Part shown: positions 29,220-40,261 of the stretch, piece after piece | Layout of the letters: each line of letters starts with the position of its first letter | Position numbering within the stretch: the stretch's first letter is position 1 | Source of the DNA: Treponema sp. | GTDB lineage: Bacteria > Spirochaetota > Spirochaetia > Treponematales > Breznakiellaceae | DNA: 64,000 nt | Direction of reading: 5' to 3' | Assembly (NCBI GenBank): GCA_009777335.1 | Contig: WRMC01000004.1 | Location: forward strand, 84,874 to 148,873 | Notes under the pieces: generated by a model | Seen by the model: the letters and a program-made list of their open reading frames with translations, nothing else | What the model was told of the DNA's origin: nothing | Databases searched by the model: none | Translations under genes and position numbers: made by a program

Positions 29220-30472
29220 GCAATGAAGTATTGGTAGTTGGCCTGGACATAGGCACAACCAAGGTCTGCGCCGTCATTGGCGAGGTAAATGAACAGGGTT
29301 CCCTTGAGATTACCGGGGTAGGGACCTGCCCTTCTACGGGTCTGCGCAAGGGAGTGGTGGTAAACATCGAATCCACCCTTCGGTCCATCACCCAGGCCAT
29401 AGAAGCCGCAGAGATGATGAGCGGCCGGGAGGTCCACGAAGTATGGACCGGCATAGGGGGGAGCCATATCGACGGGATCAATTCCCGGGGAGTGGTGGCG
29501 GTTACGGGGAAAAACCGGGAAACCAGGGAGATAGCCGGGGACGATATCAAGCGGGTCCTGGAAGCCGCCCAGGCGGTACTTATTCCCATGGACCGAAAGG
29601 TCCTGGAGGTAATCCCCCAGAGCTTTATCGTGGACGATCAAAAAGGAATTTTAGATCCCCTAAACATGATAGGGGTGCGTCTGGAAGCAGAGGTCCACAT
29701 TATTACCTGCTCCACCACGGGGGCCCAGAACTTAATTAAATGTGTTAACCGTTCCGGATTTAGGGTGAAGGATCTGATCCTTCAGACCCTGGCGGCGGGC
29801 CGTTCGGTCCTGACCCCCGAAGAAAAGGAACTGGGGGTAGCCCTGGTGGACCTGGGAGGCGGAACCTCCAATGTCCTGGTCTATTCCGGGGGGGCTCCCT
29901 ATTCCATCAGTACCATCCCCGCGGGGGGTACTCAAGTTACCAGCGATATATCGATCATTAAAAACATATCCTTCGAGACGGCAGAGACGATCAAGCTTGA
30001 CGCGGGCTGCTGCTGGGATCCTTTCCTGGAGATCGATGATGAAATCATAGTCCCCGGGGTAGGGGGAAGACCCCCCCAGGCGATTCCAAAATCAGAGATC
30101 CTGGCAATCATACGCCCCAGGATGGAAGAGACCTTTAAACTGATAAAAGAAAAAATCGACAAGCTCTCCTTTTCCCGGCCCCTGGGGGGCGGAGTGGTCC
30201 TTACCGGCGGGGGAGCGCAATTACTGGGGGCCCCCGAGCTGGCCTCATATGTTTTTAATCTCCCTGTAAGGGTGGGGTCCCCCCTGCCCCTGGGCGGCCT
30301 GGTGGAGGACTACCACAGTCCCGCCTTTGCCACCGCCGTAGGGCTGGTCCTGGAGGGCTACGAAAGGCAGGTGGTAAAAACCGGCCAGGGCCCGGCGGGG
30401 GAGAGCAGGGGCCAGGGTGATCCTACCATGGTGGGGAAGCTGGTGGACTGGTTACGGAAGGAATTTTTTTAG
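29216..30472 (+). CDS. ftsA: Cell division protein FtsA
   Basis: 'VVGLDIGTTKVCAVIGE...VDLGGGTSNVLVYSGGAPYSISTIPAGGTQVTSDIS'. Confidence 0.97.
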   Translation: MSNEVLVVGLDIGTTKVCAVIGEVNEQGSLEITGVGTCPSTGLRKGVVVNIESTLRSITQAIEAAEMMSGREVHEVWTGIGGSHIDGINSRGVVAVTGKNRETREIAGDDIKRVLEAAQAVLIPMDRKVLEVIPQSFIVDDQKGILDPLNMIGVRLEAEVHIITCSTTGAQNLIKCVNRSGFRVKDLILQTLAAGRSVLTPEEKELGVALVDLGGGTSNVLVYSGGAPYSISTIPAGGTQVTSDISIIKNISFETAETIKLDAGCCWDPFLEIDDEIIVPGVGGRPPQAIPKSEILAIIRPRMEETFKLIKEKIDKLSFSRPLGGGVVLTGGGAQLLGAPELASYVFNLPVRVGSPLPLGGLVEDYHSPAFATAVGLVLEGYERQVVKTGQGPAGESRGQGDPTMVGKLVDWLRKEFF

Positions 30473-30552
30473 TAGAGAGGGTGCATTAACTCCTATCTTT
30501 GGAATATACATCCGGGGAAGGGGAAAAAATAAAAGTGACCTGGGAGGGGATC

Positions 30553-31752
30553 ATGAATTTTGAGATACTTAGTGAGACTGGAAGATCTGAAGAACCCGTA
30601 TCAATTGTAGTAATAGGAGCCGGAGGAGGAGGATCTAACGCCGTAGACGGCATGATTGCCTGCGGCATTAGGGGTGTTAAATTTATTGCCGTAAATACGG
30701 ATGCCCAAGCTCTAAGGAACAGTAAGGCGGACGTGAAGCTCCAGATTGGTTCCCAGATAACCTCTGGGCGGGGTGCCGGGGGCATGCCCGAGATAGGCGA
30801 AAAAGCTGCCCTGGAAGACAAGGAGAAAATAGCCAAGGCCCTGGAAGGGGCTGACATGGTCTTTGTCACCGCCGGCATGGGCGGGGGTACCGGAACCGGA
30901 TCTGCTCCCATCATTGCCGAAATTGCCAAGAAGCAGGGAGCCCTGACGGTGGGGGTAGTAACCAGGCCCTTCGAGTTTGAAAAAAACTACCGGATGGAAC
31001 TGGCCGAAAAGGGCATAGCCCGCCTTAAAGATGCGGTAGATACTCTTATCGTCATTCCTAACCAGAAGCTCCTGGCCAACGTGGATCGAAAAACAAGCAT
31101 CCCCGAGGCCTTCCGCAAGGCCGATGACATACTCCGTCAGGGTGTTCAGGGGATCTCCGACAGCATCGTAGAAACTGGACTCATCAATATTGATTTCGCC
31201 GATGCCGTGACGGTTATGAAAGATCAGGGCGATGCCCTCATGGCCATAGGCTACGGGGCCGGTGAAAACCGGGTAGAAGAAGCGGTGTCCAGCGTTCTGG
31301 ATAATCCCCTTCTGGAAGATACCTCTATCCGCGGGGCCACCAGGGCTCTGGTCTATGTGGCCGGTGGAAACGATCTTCCCCTGGTGGAGTATGACGAGGT
31401 GATCAAGCGGCTTACGGTGGACATAGACAAGGATGCCATTATTATTCCGGGGATGTATCTGGATCCCAGCCTGGAAGACAAGATCCGCGTAACCGTCATC
31501 GCCACAGGCTTTGAGGGCCGCCGGGATTCCCATAAGCTGGAAGTAGTTAAGGCCCAGAAGAGTGAGATCCTCTCCGAAAAAGAATTTGACAAGATCATTG
31601 GCAACAGCTCCAGCGCCGATTTTTTAATTCCCCGGGGTAAGCGAGATGATTTCCGCTATGCCGACGAGGACCTGGATGTGCCAACGGTCATACGGGATAG
31701 ACGCTTTGTAAGCTTTCCCGGAGATCCCCTGGGGAATGCCCAGTCCAATTAG
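30553..31752 (+). CDS. ftsZ: Cell division protein FtsZ
   Basis: '[14 protein letters not shown]...[37 protein letters not shown]'. Confidence 0.98.
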   Translation: MNFEILSETGRSEEPVSIVVIGAGGGGSNAVDGMIACGIRGVKFIAVNTDAQALRNSKADVKLQIGSQITSGRGAGGMPEIGEKAALEDKEKIAKALEGADMVFVTAGMGGGTGTGSAPIIAEIAKKQGALTVGVVTRPFEFEKNYRMELAEKGIARLKDAVDTLIVIPNQKLLANVDRKTSIPEAFRKADDILRQGVQGISDSIVETGLINIDFADAVTVMKDQGDALMAIGYGAGENRVEEAVSSVLDNPLLEDTSIRGATRALVYVAGGNDLPLVEYDEVIKRLTVDIDKDAIIIPGMYLDPSLEDKIRVTVIATGFEGRRDSHKLEVVKAQKSEILSEKEFDKIIGNSSSADFLIPRGKRDDFRYADEDLDVPTVIRDRRFVSFPGDPLGNAQSN

Positions 31753-31760
31753 GAACATAC

Positions 31761-32705
31761 ATGGACAAGCAGACCCTTCTTAAGCGTTATGGTTCTCATC
31801 TTTTGGCCCTGGAGCGAAAATCGCTTTTGACCGCCGAAACCTATAAATTTGAGATAGGCCGTTTCCTTGACTGGCTCGAAGAAGAAGATCTTCCTCTGAC
31901 CGGTGCTTTCGAAGGGAAGGGACATGCTGTGGGGCTCTCAGATCTTACCCGTTACCTCACCCGCCGGCGCATGGTCGACGGGATTGATTCCCGGTCCGTA
32001 GCCAAGGCAATTTCTGCCCTCCGTTCCTTCTTCCGCTTCCTCGAAGATCAGGGGCATAATAATTCCAGCGGCCTCTCGTCCCTTTTACAAGTACCCCGCC
32101 GCTCCGATCATCTGCCGGAGGTCCATAATAAGGAAGATGTGGAACAGCTCCTCTCCTTGTTAAATACCAAAACAGCCCTGGGCCTTAGAAACCGGGCCCT
32201 CTATGAATTGATCTATTCGGCGGGCCTAAGGATCTCCGAGGCGGTGGGGCTTAGCACGGATAACCTTTTTCTCGACAAGAACCTTGCCAGGGTAAGGGGC
32301 AAGGGAGATAAGGAAAGGCTCGTGGTCTTTGGCGATGAAGCTGCCCTTTGGCTTAAGCAGTATCTCAAAGAATCCCGGCCGGTCTTATTGGGCCATAACA
32401 GAAGCCGGGCCCTTTTTATCAGCCGCCTGGGCAAGAGGCTCTCCCGTAAGGGGATCTGGAAAAATTATGCAAAGCTGGCCTTTCAGGCGGGATTAAGCAG
32501 CAAGCTCCATACCTTAAGACATACCTTTGCCACCGAGCTATTGGCAGGGGGGGCCGATCTGCGTTCGGTCCAGGAACTCCTGGGGCATGCGGATCTGAGC
32601 ACCACCCAGATCTACACCCACATAGACTCGGGCCGCCTTAGGGATAACCACCGCAAGTACCTGCCCAATCTTAAGGCCTGGCAGACCGAAGGGGAATCGT
32701 CATGA
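31761..32705 (+). CDS. Tyrosine recombinase, XerC/XerD family
   Basis: '[16 protein letters not shown]...HTLRHTFATELLAGGADLRSVQELLGHADLSTTQIYTH'. Confidence 0.93.
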   Translation: MDKQTLLKRYGSHLLALERKSLLTAETYKFEIGRFLDWLEEEDLPLTGAFEGKGHAVGLSDLTRYLTRRRMVDGIDSRSVAKAISALRSFFRFLEDQGHNNSSGLSSLLQVPRRSDHLPEVHNKEDVEQLLSLLNTKTALGLRNRALYELIYSAGLRISEAVGLSTDNLFLDKNLARVRGKGDKERLVVFGDEAALWLKQYLKESRPVLLGHNRSRALFISRLGKRLSRKGIWKNYAKLAFQAGLSSKLHTLRHTFATELLAGGADLRSVQELLGHADLSTTQIYTHIDSGRLRDNHRKYLPNLKAWQTEGESS

Positions 32706-33673
32706 AGGATCTCCTGGACCTGATCATCTGCCGAATTCCCGGTCTTAAGACGAAAGAGAGAATTGAACTGTCCATGCGGTTTGACATGGAAGGGGATTTT
32801 ACGGTACTTTCCAAGGGCGACCTGGAGCATATAATAGGAAGGGAACTGGGAGAAGAACCCTGGGATATGCACCATTACCGGTCCCTGGCAGAAAAAGATG
32901 ATTCCAGGGCCCGCAAAATGGGGATCCAGTGCATTTCGTGGAGGGATCCTTCGTACCCGCCCCTCCTCCGGGAGATCTTTGACCCCCCGGTGCTTCTTTT
33001 TTACCGGGGCCACCTGAGTGACCCCGGCCAGCCCCTGGTGGGCATGGTAGGGACCAGGCGGCCTTCTGCCATAGGGGCCGCCCGGGCTTATACCCTGGGC
33101 AGGGAACTGGGTGAATCGGGCCTTCCGGTAGTTTCCGGCCTGGCCCTGGGAATTGATGCCCTCTCCCATAAGGGCAATCTGGAGGGCAATGGTAAGACCC
33201 TGGCAGTCCTGGGTTCCAGCCCCGACATGGTCTACCCCACGGGGAACCGCTTTCTTGCCCGGCGTATCTTAGAGACCGGAGGCTGCATCCTTTCCGAGTA
33301 TCCGCCGGAAACGGGGCCCTTTAAGTGGAATTTCCCCGAGCGGAACCGGATTATTTCGGCCCTTAGCCGGGGCCTCGTGGTGGTGGAAGCTCCCGCCAAG
33401 TCCGGGGCCCTTATTACAGCGGCCTTTGCCTTGGAGCATGGCCGGGACCTCTGGGTGGACCAGGGGGTCCTTGATAGCCCCCAGAGTCTGGGCACCAAGC
33501 GTCTTGCCGAAGAGGGAGCAAAAGTTATATCTTCCGCAAGGGATATTTTACGGGAATGGAACCTGCCTGGGATACCAACCAGGGAGTGCCAGGATAAAGA
33601 TGCCGGTATAGAGGGGGCGAGTTCTAAAGACCTGGCTTCTTCTCTGGCAAAGCAGCTTGATATTAAGTTATGA
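32702..33673 (+). CDS. dprA: DNA-processing protein DprA (Smf)
   Basis: 'GMVGTRRPSAIGAARAYTLGRELGESGLPVVSGLALGIDALSHKGNLE...FPERNRIISALSRGLVVVEAPAKSGALITA'. Confidence 0.96.
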   Translation: MKDLLDLIICRIPGLKTKERIELSMRFDMEGDFTVLSKGDLEHIIGRELGEEPWDMHHYRSLAEKDDSRARKMGIQCISWRDPSYPPLLREIFDPPVLLFYRGHLSDPGQPLVGMVGTRRPSAIGAARAYTLGRELGESGLPVVSGLALGIDALSHKGNLEGNGKTLAVLGSSPDMVYPTGNRFLARRILETGGCILSEYPPETGPFKWNFPERNRIISALSRGLVVVEAPAKSGALITAAFALEHGRDLWVDQGVLDSPQSLGTKRLAEEGAKVISSARDILREWNLPGIPTRECQDKDAGIEGASSKDLASSLAKQLDIKL

Positions 33674-33685
33674 GGAATGAGCATC

Positions 33686-35851
33686 ATGGCGGTTAAAACG
33701 AAAAAGACGGCAGCGAAAAAGACAGAAGAAAAAAAGACCCTCGTCATAGTTGAATCTCCGGCCAAGGCCAAGACCATCGAAAAATACCTGGGCAATGATT
33801 ACAACGTAAAGGCCTCCATGGGGCACCTTATCGATCTGCCGAAATCCCGGCTGGCCATAAACGTGGAGAGCAATTTTGAACCCGAATATATCACCGTCCG
33901 CGGAAGGGCCAAGCTTTTAAAGGAGCTTCAAGGGGATGCAAAAAAAGCTAATTCGGTCCTCCTGGCCAGTGATAATGACCGGGAAGGGGAAGCTATAGCC
34001 TGGCATTTAAAAAACGCCATCTCGGCAAAATTCGATCAGGTTCCCATTAAACGGATTAGCTTTAACGAGATAACCCCCGCGGCCATCAAAGAGGCCGTCG
34101 CCAGTCCCACCGAAATAGACGAATCCAAGGTGAATGCCCAGAAGGCCCGAAGGGTCCTGGATCGCCTGGTGGGGTACAACCTTTCTCCCCTGCTCTGGAA
34201 GAAGGTAAAAAACGGCCTTTCGGCTGGTAGGGTCCAGTCGGTGGCTCTGCGCCTTATCTGCGAACGGGAAAAGGAAGTGGAATCATTTATCCCCGAAGAA
34301 TTTTGGACCCTGGAGGCAGACTTTAAGGTGGGTAAGACCTCCTACACGGCCCAACTTGTTTCCTGGAACGATGAAAAGCCGGTCTTAAAAAACGAAGCAG
34401 AGGTGAGGGCTATCATAGGCATGATAGAAAACGGGGTTTGCCAGGTATCGGAGGTCCGGGAAGTAGAACGAACCATCAGGCCCAGACCCCCCTTTACCAC
34501 CTCCCAGCTCCAGCAGACCGCAGCAAACCGCCTGGGTTTCACCAGCCGCAAGACCATGCAGATCGCCCAGCAGCTCTACGAAGGGGTAAACCTGGGGGAG
34601 TCCAGGGTGGGTCTTATTACCTACATGAGGACCGACTCGGTGCGGATCTCCGCCACTGCCCTGGAAGAGGTCCGGCGCTGGATTGCAGACAAGTATCCCA
34701 AGGACCTCCCAGCTGAAGCTCTTGAGTACTCCACCGGAAGGCGTTCCCAGGATGCCCACGAGGCCATCCGTCCTACCTTTGTAGAATATACCCCGGATAA
34801 CATTAAAGAATTTCTTACCCGGGATCAGTTAAGGATCTACACCATCATTTGGGAACGGTTCGTTTCTTCCCAGATGAACAATGCCCGTTCCAGAACCGTC
34901 AGCGTAGACATATCGGTGGGGGAGGAGGGCTCTTCCGGGATCTTCCGGATCACCGGGACCAAAATTATCGAAAAGGGTTTTTACCAGGTCATGAAGCTCC
35001 TGGCATCCAAGGACGAAAAAGGAAAACCCTACCCGGCCTTAAAAAAAGGAAGCAAGGTAAGCGTCGATACCTTCCGTCCCGAGCAGCATTTTACCCAGGG
35101 TCCGGCCCGTTTTACCGACGCTTCCATCGTAAAGACCCTGGAAGAAAAGGGTATAGGCCGCCCTTCTACCTATGTTCCCATTATTTCGGTTTTATTGGAT
35201 CGCTACTATGTGACCCGTTCCAATAAGCAGCTGGTCCCCACCATCCTGGGCCGGATGATAAACGAACTATTAGTCGAGAATTTCCCCCAGGTGATAGATG
35301 CGGGCTTTACGGCTTTTATGGAAACCAAACTCGACGAGGTCGAAGAGAGCCATGCCTACTGGCCCGACATGATCCGGGAGTTCTGGGACCCCTTTAAAGA
35401 TCAGGTAGAGGAGGTGGGTAAGTCCCTGGAATCCTACAAGGGATCCTTAGATGAAGTAACCGATTATATCTGCGAAAAATGCGGAAAGAATCTGATAAAG
35501 AAGCTGGGGCGTTTTGGCTTCTTCTTGGCCTGTTCGGGGTTTCCTGACTGCCGCAATACCCGGTCCATCCCCCTGGCAAAGTGCCCCAAGTGTGAGGGAG
35601 ACATAGTGTCCCGAAAAACCAAGGGCCGGGGCAAGGAGTTCTACGGCTGCACCAGATACCCGGACTGCGATTTTATCAGCCACTTTAAGCCCCTTAACCA
35701 GGACTGTCCCAACTGCGGGCATTTTCTGGTAGAAAAGACCGACAAGAAAAACGGCAGCCATAAGGCCTGCATAAATCCGGACTGCGATTACCTGCGCTCC
35801 GCCGACATCGAAGCAGAAACCCTGCCCATGGAAGAAGAAAGGGATGACTAA
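33686..35851 (+). CDS. topA: DNA topoisomerase I
   Basis: 'TLVIVESPAKAKTIEKYLG...LASDNDREGEAIAWHL...LITYMRTDS'; C-terminal zinc-ribbon repeats. Confidence 0.98.
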   Translation: MAVKTKKTAAKKTEEKKTLVIVESPAKAKTIEKYLGNDYNVKASMGHLIDLPKSRLAINVESNFEPEYITVRGRAKLLKELQGDAKKANSVLLASDNDREGEAIAWHLKNAISAKFDQVPIKRISFNEITPAAIKEAVASPTEIDESKVNAQKARRVLDRLVGYNLSPLLWKKVKNGLSAGRVQSVALRLICEREKEVESFIPEEFWTLEADFKVGKTSYTAQLVSWNDEKPVLKNEAEVRAIIGMIENGVCQVSEVREVERTIRPRPPFTTSQLQQTAANRLGFTSRKTMQIAQQLYEGVNLGESRVGLITYMRTDSVRISATALEEVRRWIADKYPKDLPAEALEYSTGRRSQDAHEAIRPTFVEYTPDNIKEFLTRDQLRIYTIIWERFVSSQMNNARSRTVSVDISVGEEGSSGIFRITGTKIIEKGFYQVMKLLASKDEKGKPYPALKKGSKVSVDTFRPEQHFTQGPARFTDASIVKTLEEKGIGRPSTYVPIISVLLDRYYVTRSNKQLVPTILGRMINELLVENFPQVIDAGFTAFMETKLDEVEESHAYWPDMIREFWDPFKDQVEEVGKSLESYKGSLDEVTDYICEKCGKNLIKKLGRFGFFLACSGFPDCRNTRSIPLAKCPKCEGDIVSRKTKGRGKEFYGCTRYPDCDFISHFKPLNQDCPNCGHFLVEKTDKKNGSHKACINPDCDYLRSADIEAETLPMEEERDD

Positions 35852-36782
35852 AACCAAAAGTGCCGAAGCGCCTACCCTGGGAAACACCCATGTCAGGGAA
35901 TATTTAGATTACCTCTCTGCCGTCCGGGGAGTTTCGGAGCGCACCCTTTCGGCCTATGGCCAGGACTTAAGCCACTTTTGCAATTACTGCCATAACCATG
36001 GCATAGAGCCCGAAAAGGCCACCCCCGAAGAGGTCCGCCTTTTTATCGGCGATCTCTCTGCCGATGGAAACGCCTCGGTCAGCGTGAACCGCCGGCTCTC
36101 TTCTATCCGGGGCTACTACCGCTGGCTCCAGAGGTTTTCCTTCCGTACTGACGATCCCTCTTCGCCCATTAAAAATCTCAAGACCCCCAAGACCCTTCCT
36201 GCCTTTTTATGGGAAGCCGAGATGGCCCACTTTTCCGAGCTCCCCGACAAGGCGGGGATCCTCTGGCCCGAGCGTGATAAGGCCCTCATCCTGGTCATGT
36301 ACTCGGCGGGGCTCCGGATCTCAGAGACCGCTTCCTTAAGCCTCCCGAAGCTCGAAAAGGATATAAGCGGGGCCAGGATCATGGGAAAGGGGAATAAAGA
36401 GAGGCAGGTCTTCTTTTCCGAAGAGGCCCGCCTGGCCCTGATTAGTTACCTGGAGGCCCGGCAGGAAAAAATAAAGGCCGAAAGGCCCACCGACAGACTC
36501 TTTATCAGCCTCAAAGGGGCCCCCCTCTCGGTGCCGGGCCTGCGATGGATCATCAACAAGTACGGCGAAAGATCCGGCCTGGGCAAGAATGTAAATCCCC
36601 ATTCCCTGCGGCATAGTTTTGCCACCCATCTGGTTAATTCGGGCTGCGATGTCCGGGTGGTTCAGGAACTGCTGGGCCATTCCAGCATCAGCACCACCCA
36701 GCGCTACACCCATGTCAATATTGAAGGCCTGCGTAAGGTATATACAAAAGCCCATCCCCATGGGGGGCAAAGGAAACAATAG
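35844..36782 (+). CDS. xerC: Tyrosine recombinase, XerC/CodV-like
   Basis: '[14 protein letters not shown]...[41 protein letters not shown]'. Confidence 0.9.
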   Translation: MTKTKSAEAPTLGNTHVREYLDYLSAVRGVSERTLSAYGQDLSHFCNYCHNHGIEPEKATPEEVRLFIGDLSADGNASVSVNRRLSSIRGYYRWLQRFSFRTDDPSSPIKNLKTPKTLPAFLWEAEMAHFSELPDKAGILWPERDKALILVMYSAGLRISETASLSLPKLEKDISGARIMGKGNKERQVFFSEEARLALISYLEARQEKIKAERPTDRLFISLKGAPLSVPGLRWIINKYGERSGLGKNVNPHSLRHSFATHLVNSGCDVRVVQELLGHSSISTTQRYTHVNIEGLRKVYTKAHPHGGQRKQ

Positions 36783-37327
36783 TGGAAAAACTTGAAGTCC
36801 GGGCAACCACGGTTCTGGCGGTAAGACGGAATGGCCAGGTTGCCATGGCCGCAGACGGCCAGGTTAGTTTTGGCCCCACGGTGATGAAGAACAATGCCCG
36901 AAAGGTCCGGAGGCTCATGGACGGCAAGATCCTCTGCGGATTCGCCGGGGCCACCGCCGATGTCTTTGCCCTCTTTGATCGCTTCGAGGCCAAGCTAAAG
37001 GAGTACTCGGGGGATCTGCTCCGTTCAGCGGTGGAGCTTGCCCGGGAATGGCGGACCGACCGGGCCCTGCGCCGCCTGGAGGCCATGCTCTTGGCGGCGG
37101 ATCTCCATAAGACCCTTTTGATCTCCGGCACCGGAGATGTCATAGAGCCCGCCAACGATGCCCTGGCCATAGGTTCGGGGGGCAATTTTGCCTATGCAGC
37201 GGCCCTGGCTTTTCTGGACGGTTCAGATTTAAGCGCCCGGGAAATAGCTCTGCGGAGCTTAAAAATTGCCGGAGATATCTGTGTCTACACCAACGATCAG
37301 ATAACCCTGGAAGAACTGAACCCATAA
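36782..37327 (+). CDS. hslV: ATP-dependent protease subunit HslV
   Basis: '[65 protein letters not shown]'; GTG start. Confidence 0.98.
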   Translation: MEKLEVRATTVLAVRRNGQVAMAADGQVSFGPTVMKNNARKVRRLMDGKILCGFAGATADVFALFDRFEAKLKEYSGDLLRSAVELAREWRTDRALRRLEAMLLAADLHKTLLISGTGDVIEPANDALAIGSGGNFAYAAALAFLDGSDLSAREIALRSLKIAGDICVYTNDQITLEELNP

Positions 37328-37339
37328 AGGAGGGGAGCC

Positions 37340-38884
37340 ATGAATGATCAATATGATAACCTAAATCGACTTACCCCCAGAGAAATCGTTTCCGAACTGG
37401 ATAAATATATTGTGGGTCAGAAGAAGGCTAAACGGGCGGTGGCGGTAGCTCTGCGCAACCGGATCCGCCGCTTAAAAATAAGCGACGACATGAGGGAAGA
37501 CATCACCCCGAAAAACATTCTTATGATAGGCCCCACGGGGGTGGGAAAAACCGAGATCGCCCGGCGCCTAGCCAAGCTTACGGGCTCCCCTTTTATCAAG
37601 GTAGAGGCAACCAAGTATACCGAAGTTGGCTATGTGGGCCGGGATGTGGAATCCATGATCCGGGATCTCATGTCCGCGGGGGTCCAGATGGTTAAACAGG
37701 AGATGCAGGAGACCGTTACCCTGGAAGCCGAAAAGAGGGCCGAAGAAGCCCTGCTGGATCTCTTGCTTCCAGGGACGGGCAAGAAGACCAAGAAAAAGGC
37801 CCCCAGTTCTCCGGTGGTCCGGCCCATGGGCACCTTTTCCATCCCCGGAGGGGGGAACTCCGGCTCTTCCCTCATGGGGACGGCCATACAGATAGGGATC
37901 CCCGCCAAGAAGGGGGCTCCCCCGTCCAACGAAGGAGATGATACCCAGGCCCTTCCTGTCGAAGAGGCAGAGGAGCCCGCAGCCAAGGAAGCTGCAGAAG
38001 GGGCAGCCCAGACCAGGGAGAAATTCCGGGCCATGTTACGGGCAGGGAAGCTCGAAGACAGGACGGTAGAAGTTACCATTAGCCAGAGCCCCCAATTCCC
38101 GGCCTTCGAAATGATGGGGGCCAATATGGAAGACATAGAATCCAGCCTCTCAGGCATCGCCGGGTTCTTTGGGGGGGGAAAAAAGAAAAAGGTGGTCACC
38201 GTAAAAAGGGCCCGGGACATCCTTATCGCCGAAGAATCGGAAAAGCTCATCGACCGGGACCGGGTTAACGACGAGGCCCGCCAGAGGGTAGAACAGACGG
38301 GGATAGTCTTTATCGACGAGATGGACAAGATCGCTGTGAAGAACGACCGGGGCAGCGGGCCCGATGTTTCCCGCGAAGGGGTCCAGCGGGACATTCTGCC
38401 CATCGTAGAAGGGGCCATCGTTAACACCAAATGGGGGCCCGTAAATACCGAGCACATCCTCTTTATAGCTGCCGGGGCTTTTAACCTGGCCAAGCCATCG
38501 GACCTCATCCCCGAACTCCAGGGCCGCTTTCCCCTCAGGGTAGAGCTGGACTCCCTGGGCAAAGATGACTTCCTCCGCATCCTGACGGAGCCAAAGAACG
38601 CCCTTACCAAGCAGTATGTGGAGCTCATGGCCACCGAAGAGGTAGAAATTGAGTTCACCCCCGATGCGATAGAACACCTGGCGGCCCTGGCGGCGGAGGT
38701 TAACTCCCGGCTGGAAAACATAGGGGCCCGGCGGCTCCATACCATCATGGAGGCCCTTCTCGAAGAGCTCTCCTTTGAAGCTCCCGATATTAGCCCCGCC
38801 AAGGTGCCCATTACGGTGGATTACGTGAACGAAAAGCTCAGCACCCTCGTAAAAGATCAGGATCTGGGGAGATATATTTTGTGA
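37340..38884 (+). CDS. hslU: ATP-dependent protease ATPase subunit HslU
   Basis: 'LTPREIVSELDKYIVGQKKAKRAVAVALRNRIRR...NILMIGPTGVGKTEIARRLAKLTGSPFIKVEATKYTEVGYVGRDVESMIRDL'. Confidence 0.98.
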   Translation: MNDQYDNLNRLTPREIVSELDKYIVGQKKAKRAVAVALRNRIRRLKISDDMREDITPKNILMIGPTGVGKTEIARRLAKLTGSPFIKVEATKYTEVGYVGRDVESMIRDLMSAGVQMVKQEMQETVTLEAEKRAEEALLDLLLPGTGKKTKKKAPSSPVVRPMGTFSIPGGGNSGSSLMGTAIQIGIPAKKGAPPSNEGDDTQALPVEEAEEPAAKEAAEGAAQTREKFRAMLRAGKLEDRTVEVTISQSPQFPAFEMMGANMEDIESSLSGIAGFFGGGKKKKVVTVKRARDILIAEESEKLIDRDRVNDEARQRVEQTGIVFIDEMDKIAVKNDRGSGPDVSREGVQRDILPIVEGAIVNTKWGPVNTEHILFIAAGAFNLAKPSDLIPELQGRFPLRVELDSLGKDDFLRILTEPKNALTKQYVELMATEEVEIEFTPDAIEHLAALAAEVNSRLENIGARRLHTIMEALLEELSFEAPDISPAKVPITVDYVNEKLSTLVKDQDLGRYIL

Positions 38885-38932
38885 TAAAGATAAAATTTTG
38901 CCTGCCGATGATTGAAATAGGGAGAATTTCCA

Positions 38933-39355
38933 ATGGTAGTGAATAACAATTTTAGTCAGACCATAGACCTCATACACCGGGGAATGAGCGCCTCATCCTT
39001 GCGGCAGGCGGTGATCGCAAACAATCTGGCCAATGCGGATGTGCCCAATTTTAAGCGCACCGACGTAAACTTCGAAAGCGAGCTGGCCCGGGCCCTTAAC
39101 ACCGAGCGGCAAAGGCCCGTATTGGAGCTGCGGCAGACCAATCCCATGCACATCTCCAATTGGCAGCCCAGGAACTACCAGGATGTGGAACCCCGCCGGG
39201 TACTGGATTACCTTACCCAGTCGGATAACAACGGAAACAATGTGGATGCAGAGGCGGAGTTTAACCTCCTCTTAAAGAACCAGCTGCGCTACATGCTGCT
39301 GGCCCAGATGGCTACCTACGAGTACAGCCAGATAAACATGGTCCTCCGGGGCTAA
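38933..39355 (+). CDS. flgB: Flagellar basal-body rod protein FlgB
   Basis: 'GMSASSLRQAVIANNLANADVPNFKRTDVNFESEL'. Confidence 0.95.
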   Translation: MVVNNNFSQTIDLIHRGMSASSLRQAVIANNLANADVPNFKRTDVNFESELARALNTERQRPVLELRQTNPMHISNWQPRNYQDVEPRRVLDYLTQSDNNGNNVDAEAEFNLLLKNQLRYMLLAQMATYEYSQINMVLRG

Positions 39356-39366
39356 GGAGTTAATTC

Positions 39367-39828
39367 ATGGGAATTTTTACCGCCATTAATATAGCTTCAT
39401 CGGGGATGTCGGCCCAAAGAACCAGGGCCGATGTGATTGCCGATAACATCGCCAATGTTAACACCACCCGGACCAACGAGGGCGGGGCCTACCGGCGGAG
39501 CCGGGTCATCATGAGACCCCGGGTAGACAGTCCCTATTGGCGCTCCCCCTTTCTGCCCGATGGCTTGGACAACGGGCTTGGACAGGGAGTGAGGATCCAG
39601 GAAATCCAGAAGGACTATAAAACCGAAAACACCTATGTCTACGATCCCAGCCATCCTGATGCCATCCTTACGGGCCCCAGGGCAGGGTATGTAGAAATGC
39701 CCAACGTAGATATCGTCACCGAAATGGTAGATATGATCGCCGCTTCCAGGGCCTACGAAGCCAATGCAGCGGTAGTAGACGGAGCCAAGGCCATGTTCCA
39801 AAGAGCATTGGACATAGGCTCCAGGTAA
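39367..39828 (+). CDS. flgC: Flagellar basal-body rod protein FlgC
   Basis: 'INIASSGMSAQRTRADVIADNIANVNTTRTNEGGAYRR...GYVEMPNVDIVTEMVDMIAASRAYEANAAV'. Confidence 0.97.
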   Translation: MGIFTAINIASSGMSAQRTRADVIADNIANVNTTRTNEGGAYRRSRVIMRPRVDSPYWRSPFLPDGLDNGLGQGVRIQEIQKDYKTENTYVYDPSHPDAILTGPRAGYVEMPNVDIVTEMVDMIAASRAYEANAAVVDGAKAMFQRALDIGSR

Positions 39829-39850
39829 TAAACATTAAGGGGAGGGAAGT

Positions 39851-40237
39851 ATGTCTTTAATTAATCCTACATTATTTAATCTGGGCAATGTCCAGGAAAT
39901 GGCCCTAAGGATCACCCATCCGGATCACCGCCAGACAGGGCGGGAGCAGTTCCAGGCCCAGGGCCAGGGGATGATCGAAACCGGAAGAACCCTGGGAGCC
40001 GATATGTCGATCCGTTCAGGGACCTTTAGCGAAGCAATGCTTCACGCCCTGGATCAGGTAAGCGCCTATCAGCAAATTGCCAGTGCCACCAATCAGGCGG
40101 CCCTTTTGGACCCGGATTCCATCAACGTAGAAGACGTTACCATGGCCCAGGCTCAGGCAAGTATTTCTTTGAATATAACCCGGAATGTGCTGAACCGGCT
40201 GGTTCAGGGCTGGAGGGATTTAATTAACACCAGGTAA
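39851..40237 (+). CDS. fliE: Flagellar hook-basal body protein FliE
   Basis: 'FSEAMLHALDQVSAYQQIAS...INVEDVTMAQAQASISLNITRNVLNRLVQGWRDLINTR' and position. Confidence 0.9.
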   Translation: MSLINPTLFNLGNVQEMALRITHPDHRQTGREQFQAQGQGMIETGRTLGADMSIRSGTFSEAMLHALDQVSAYQQIASATNQAALLDPDSINVEDVTMAQAQASISLNITRNVLNRLVQGWRDLINTR

Positions 40238-40261
40238 ACGCCTTTTATAGGGGGGGGAAAA

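Noticed and set aside
30712-31533. 273-aa reverse ORF within ftsZ
   Set aside because: Antisense shadow of a highly conserved gene; no recognisable motif or SD
37630-38811. 393-aa reverse-strand ORF antisense to hslU
   Set aside because: Low-complexity Ser/Arg/Pro composition typical of antisense frames in GC-rich genes; hslU is unambiguous on the other strand
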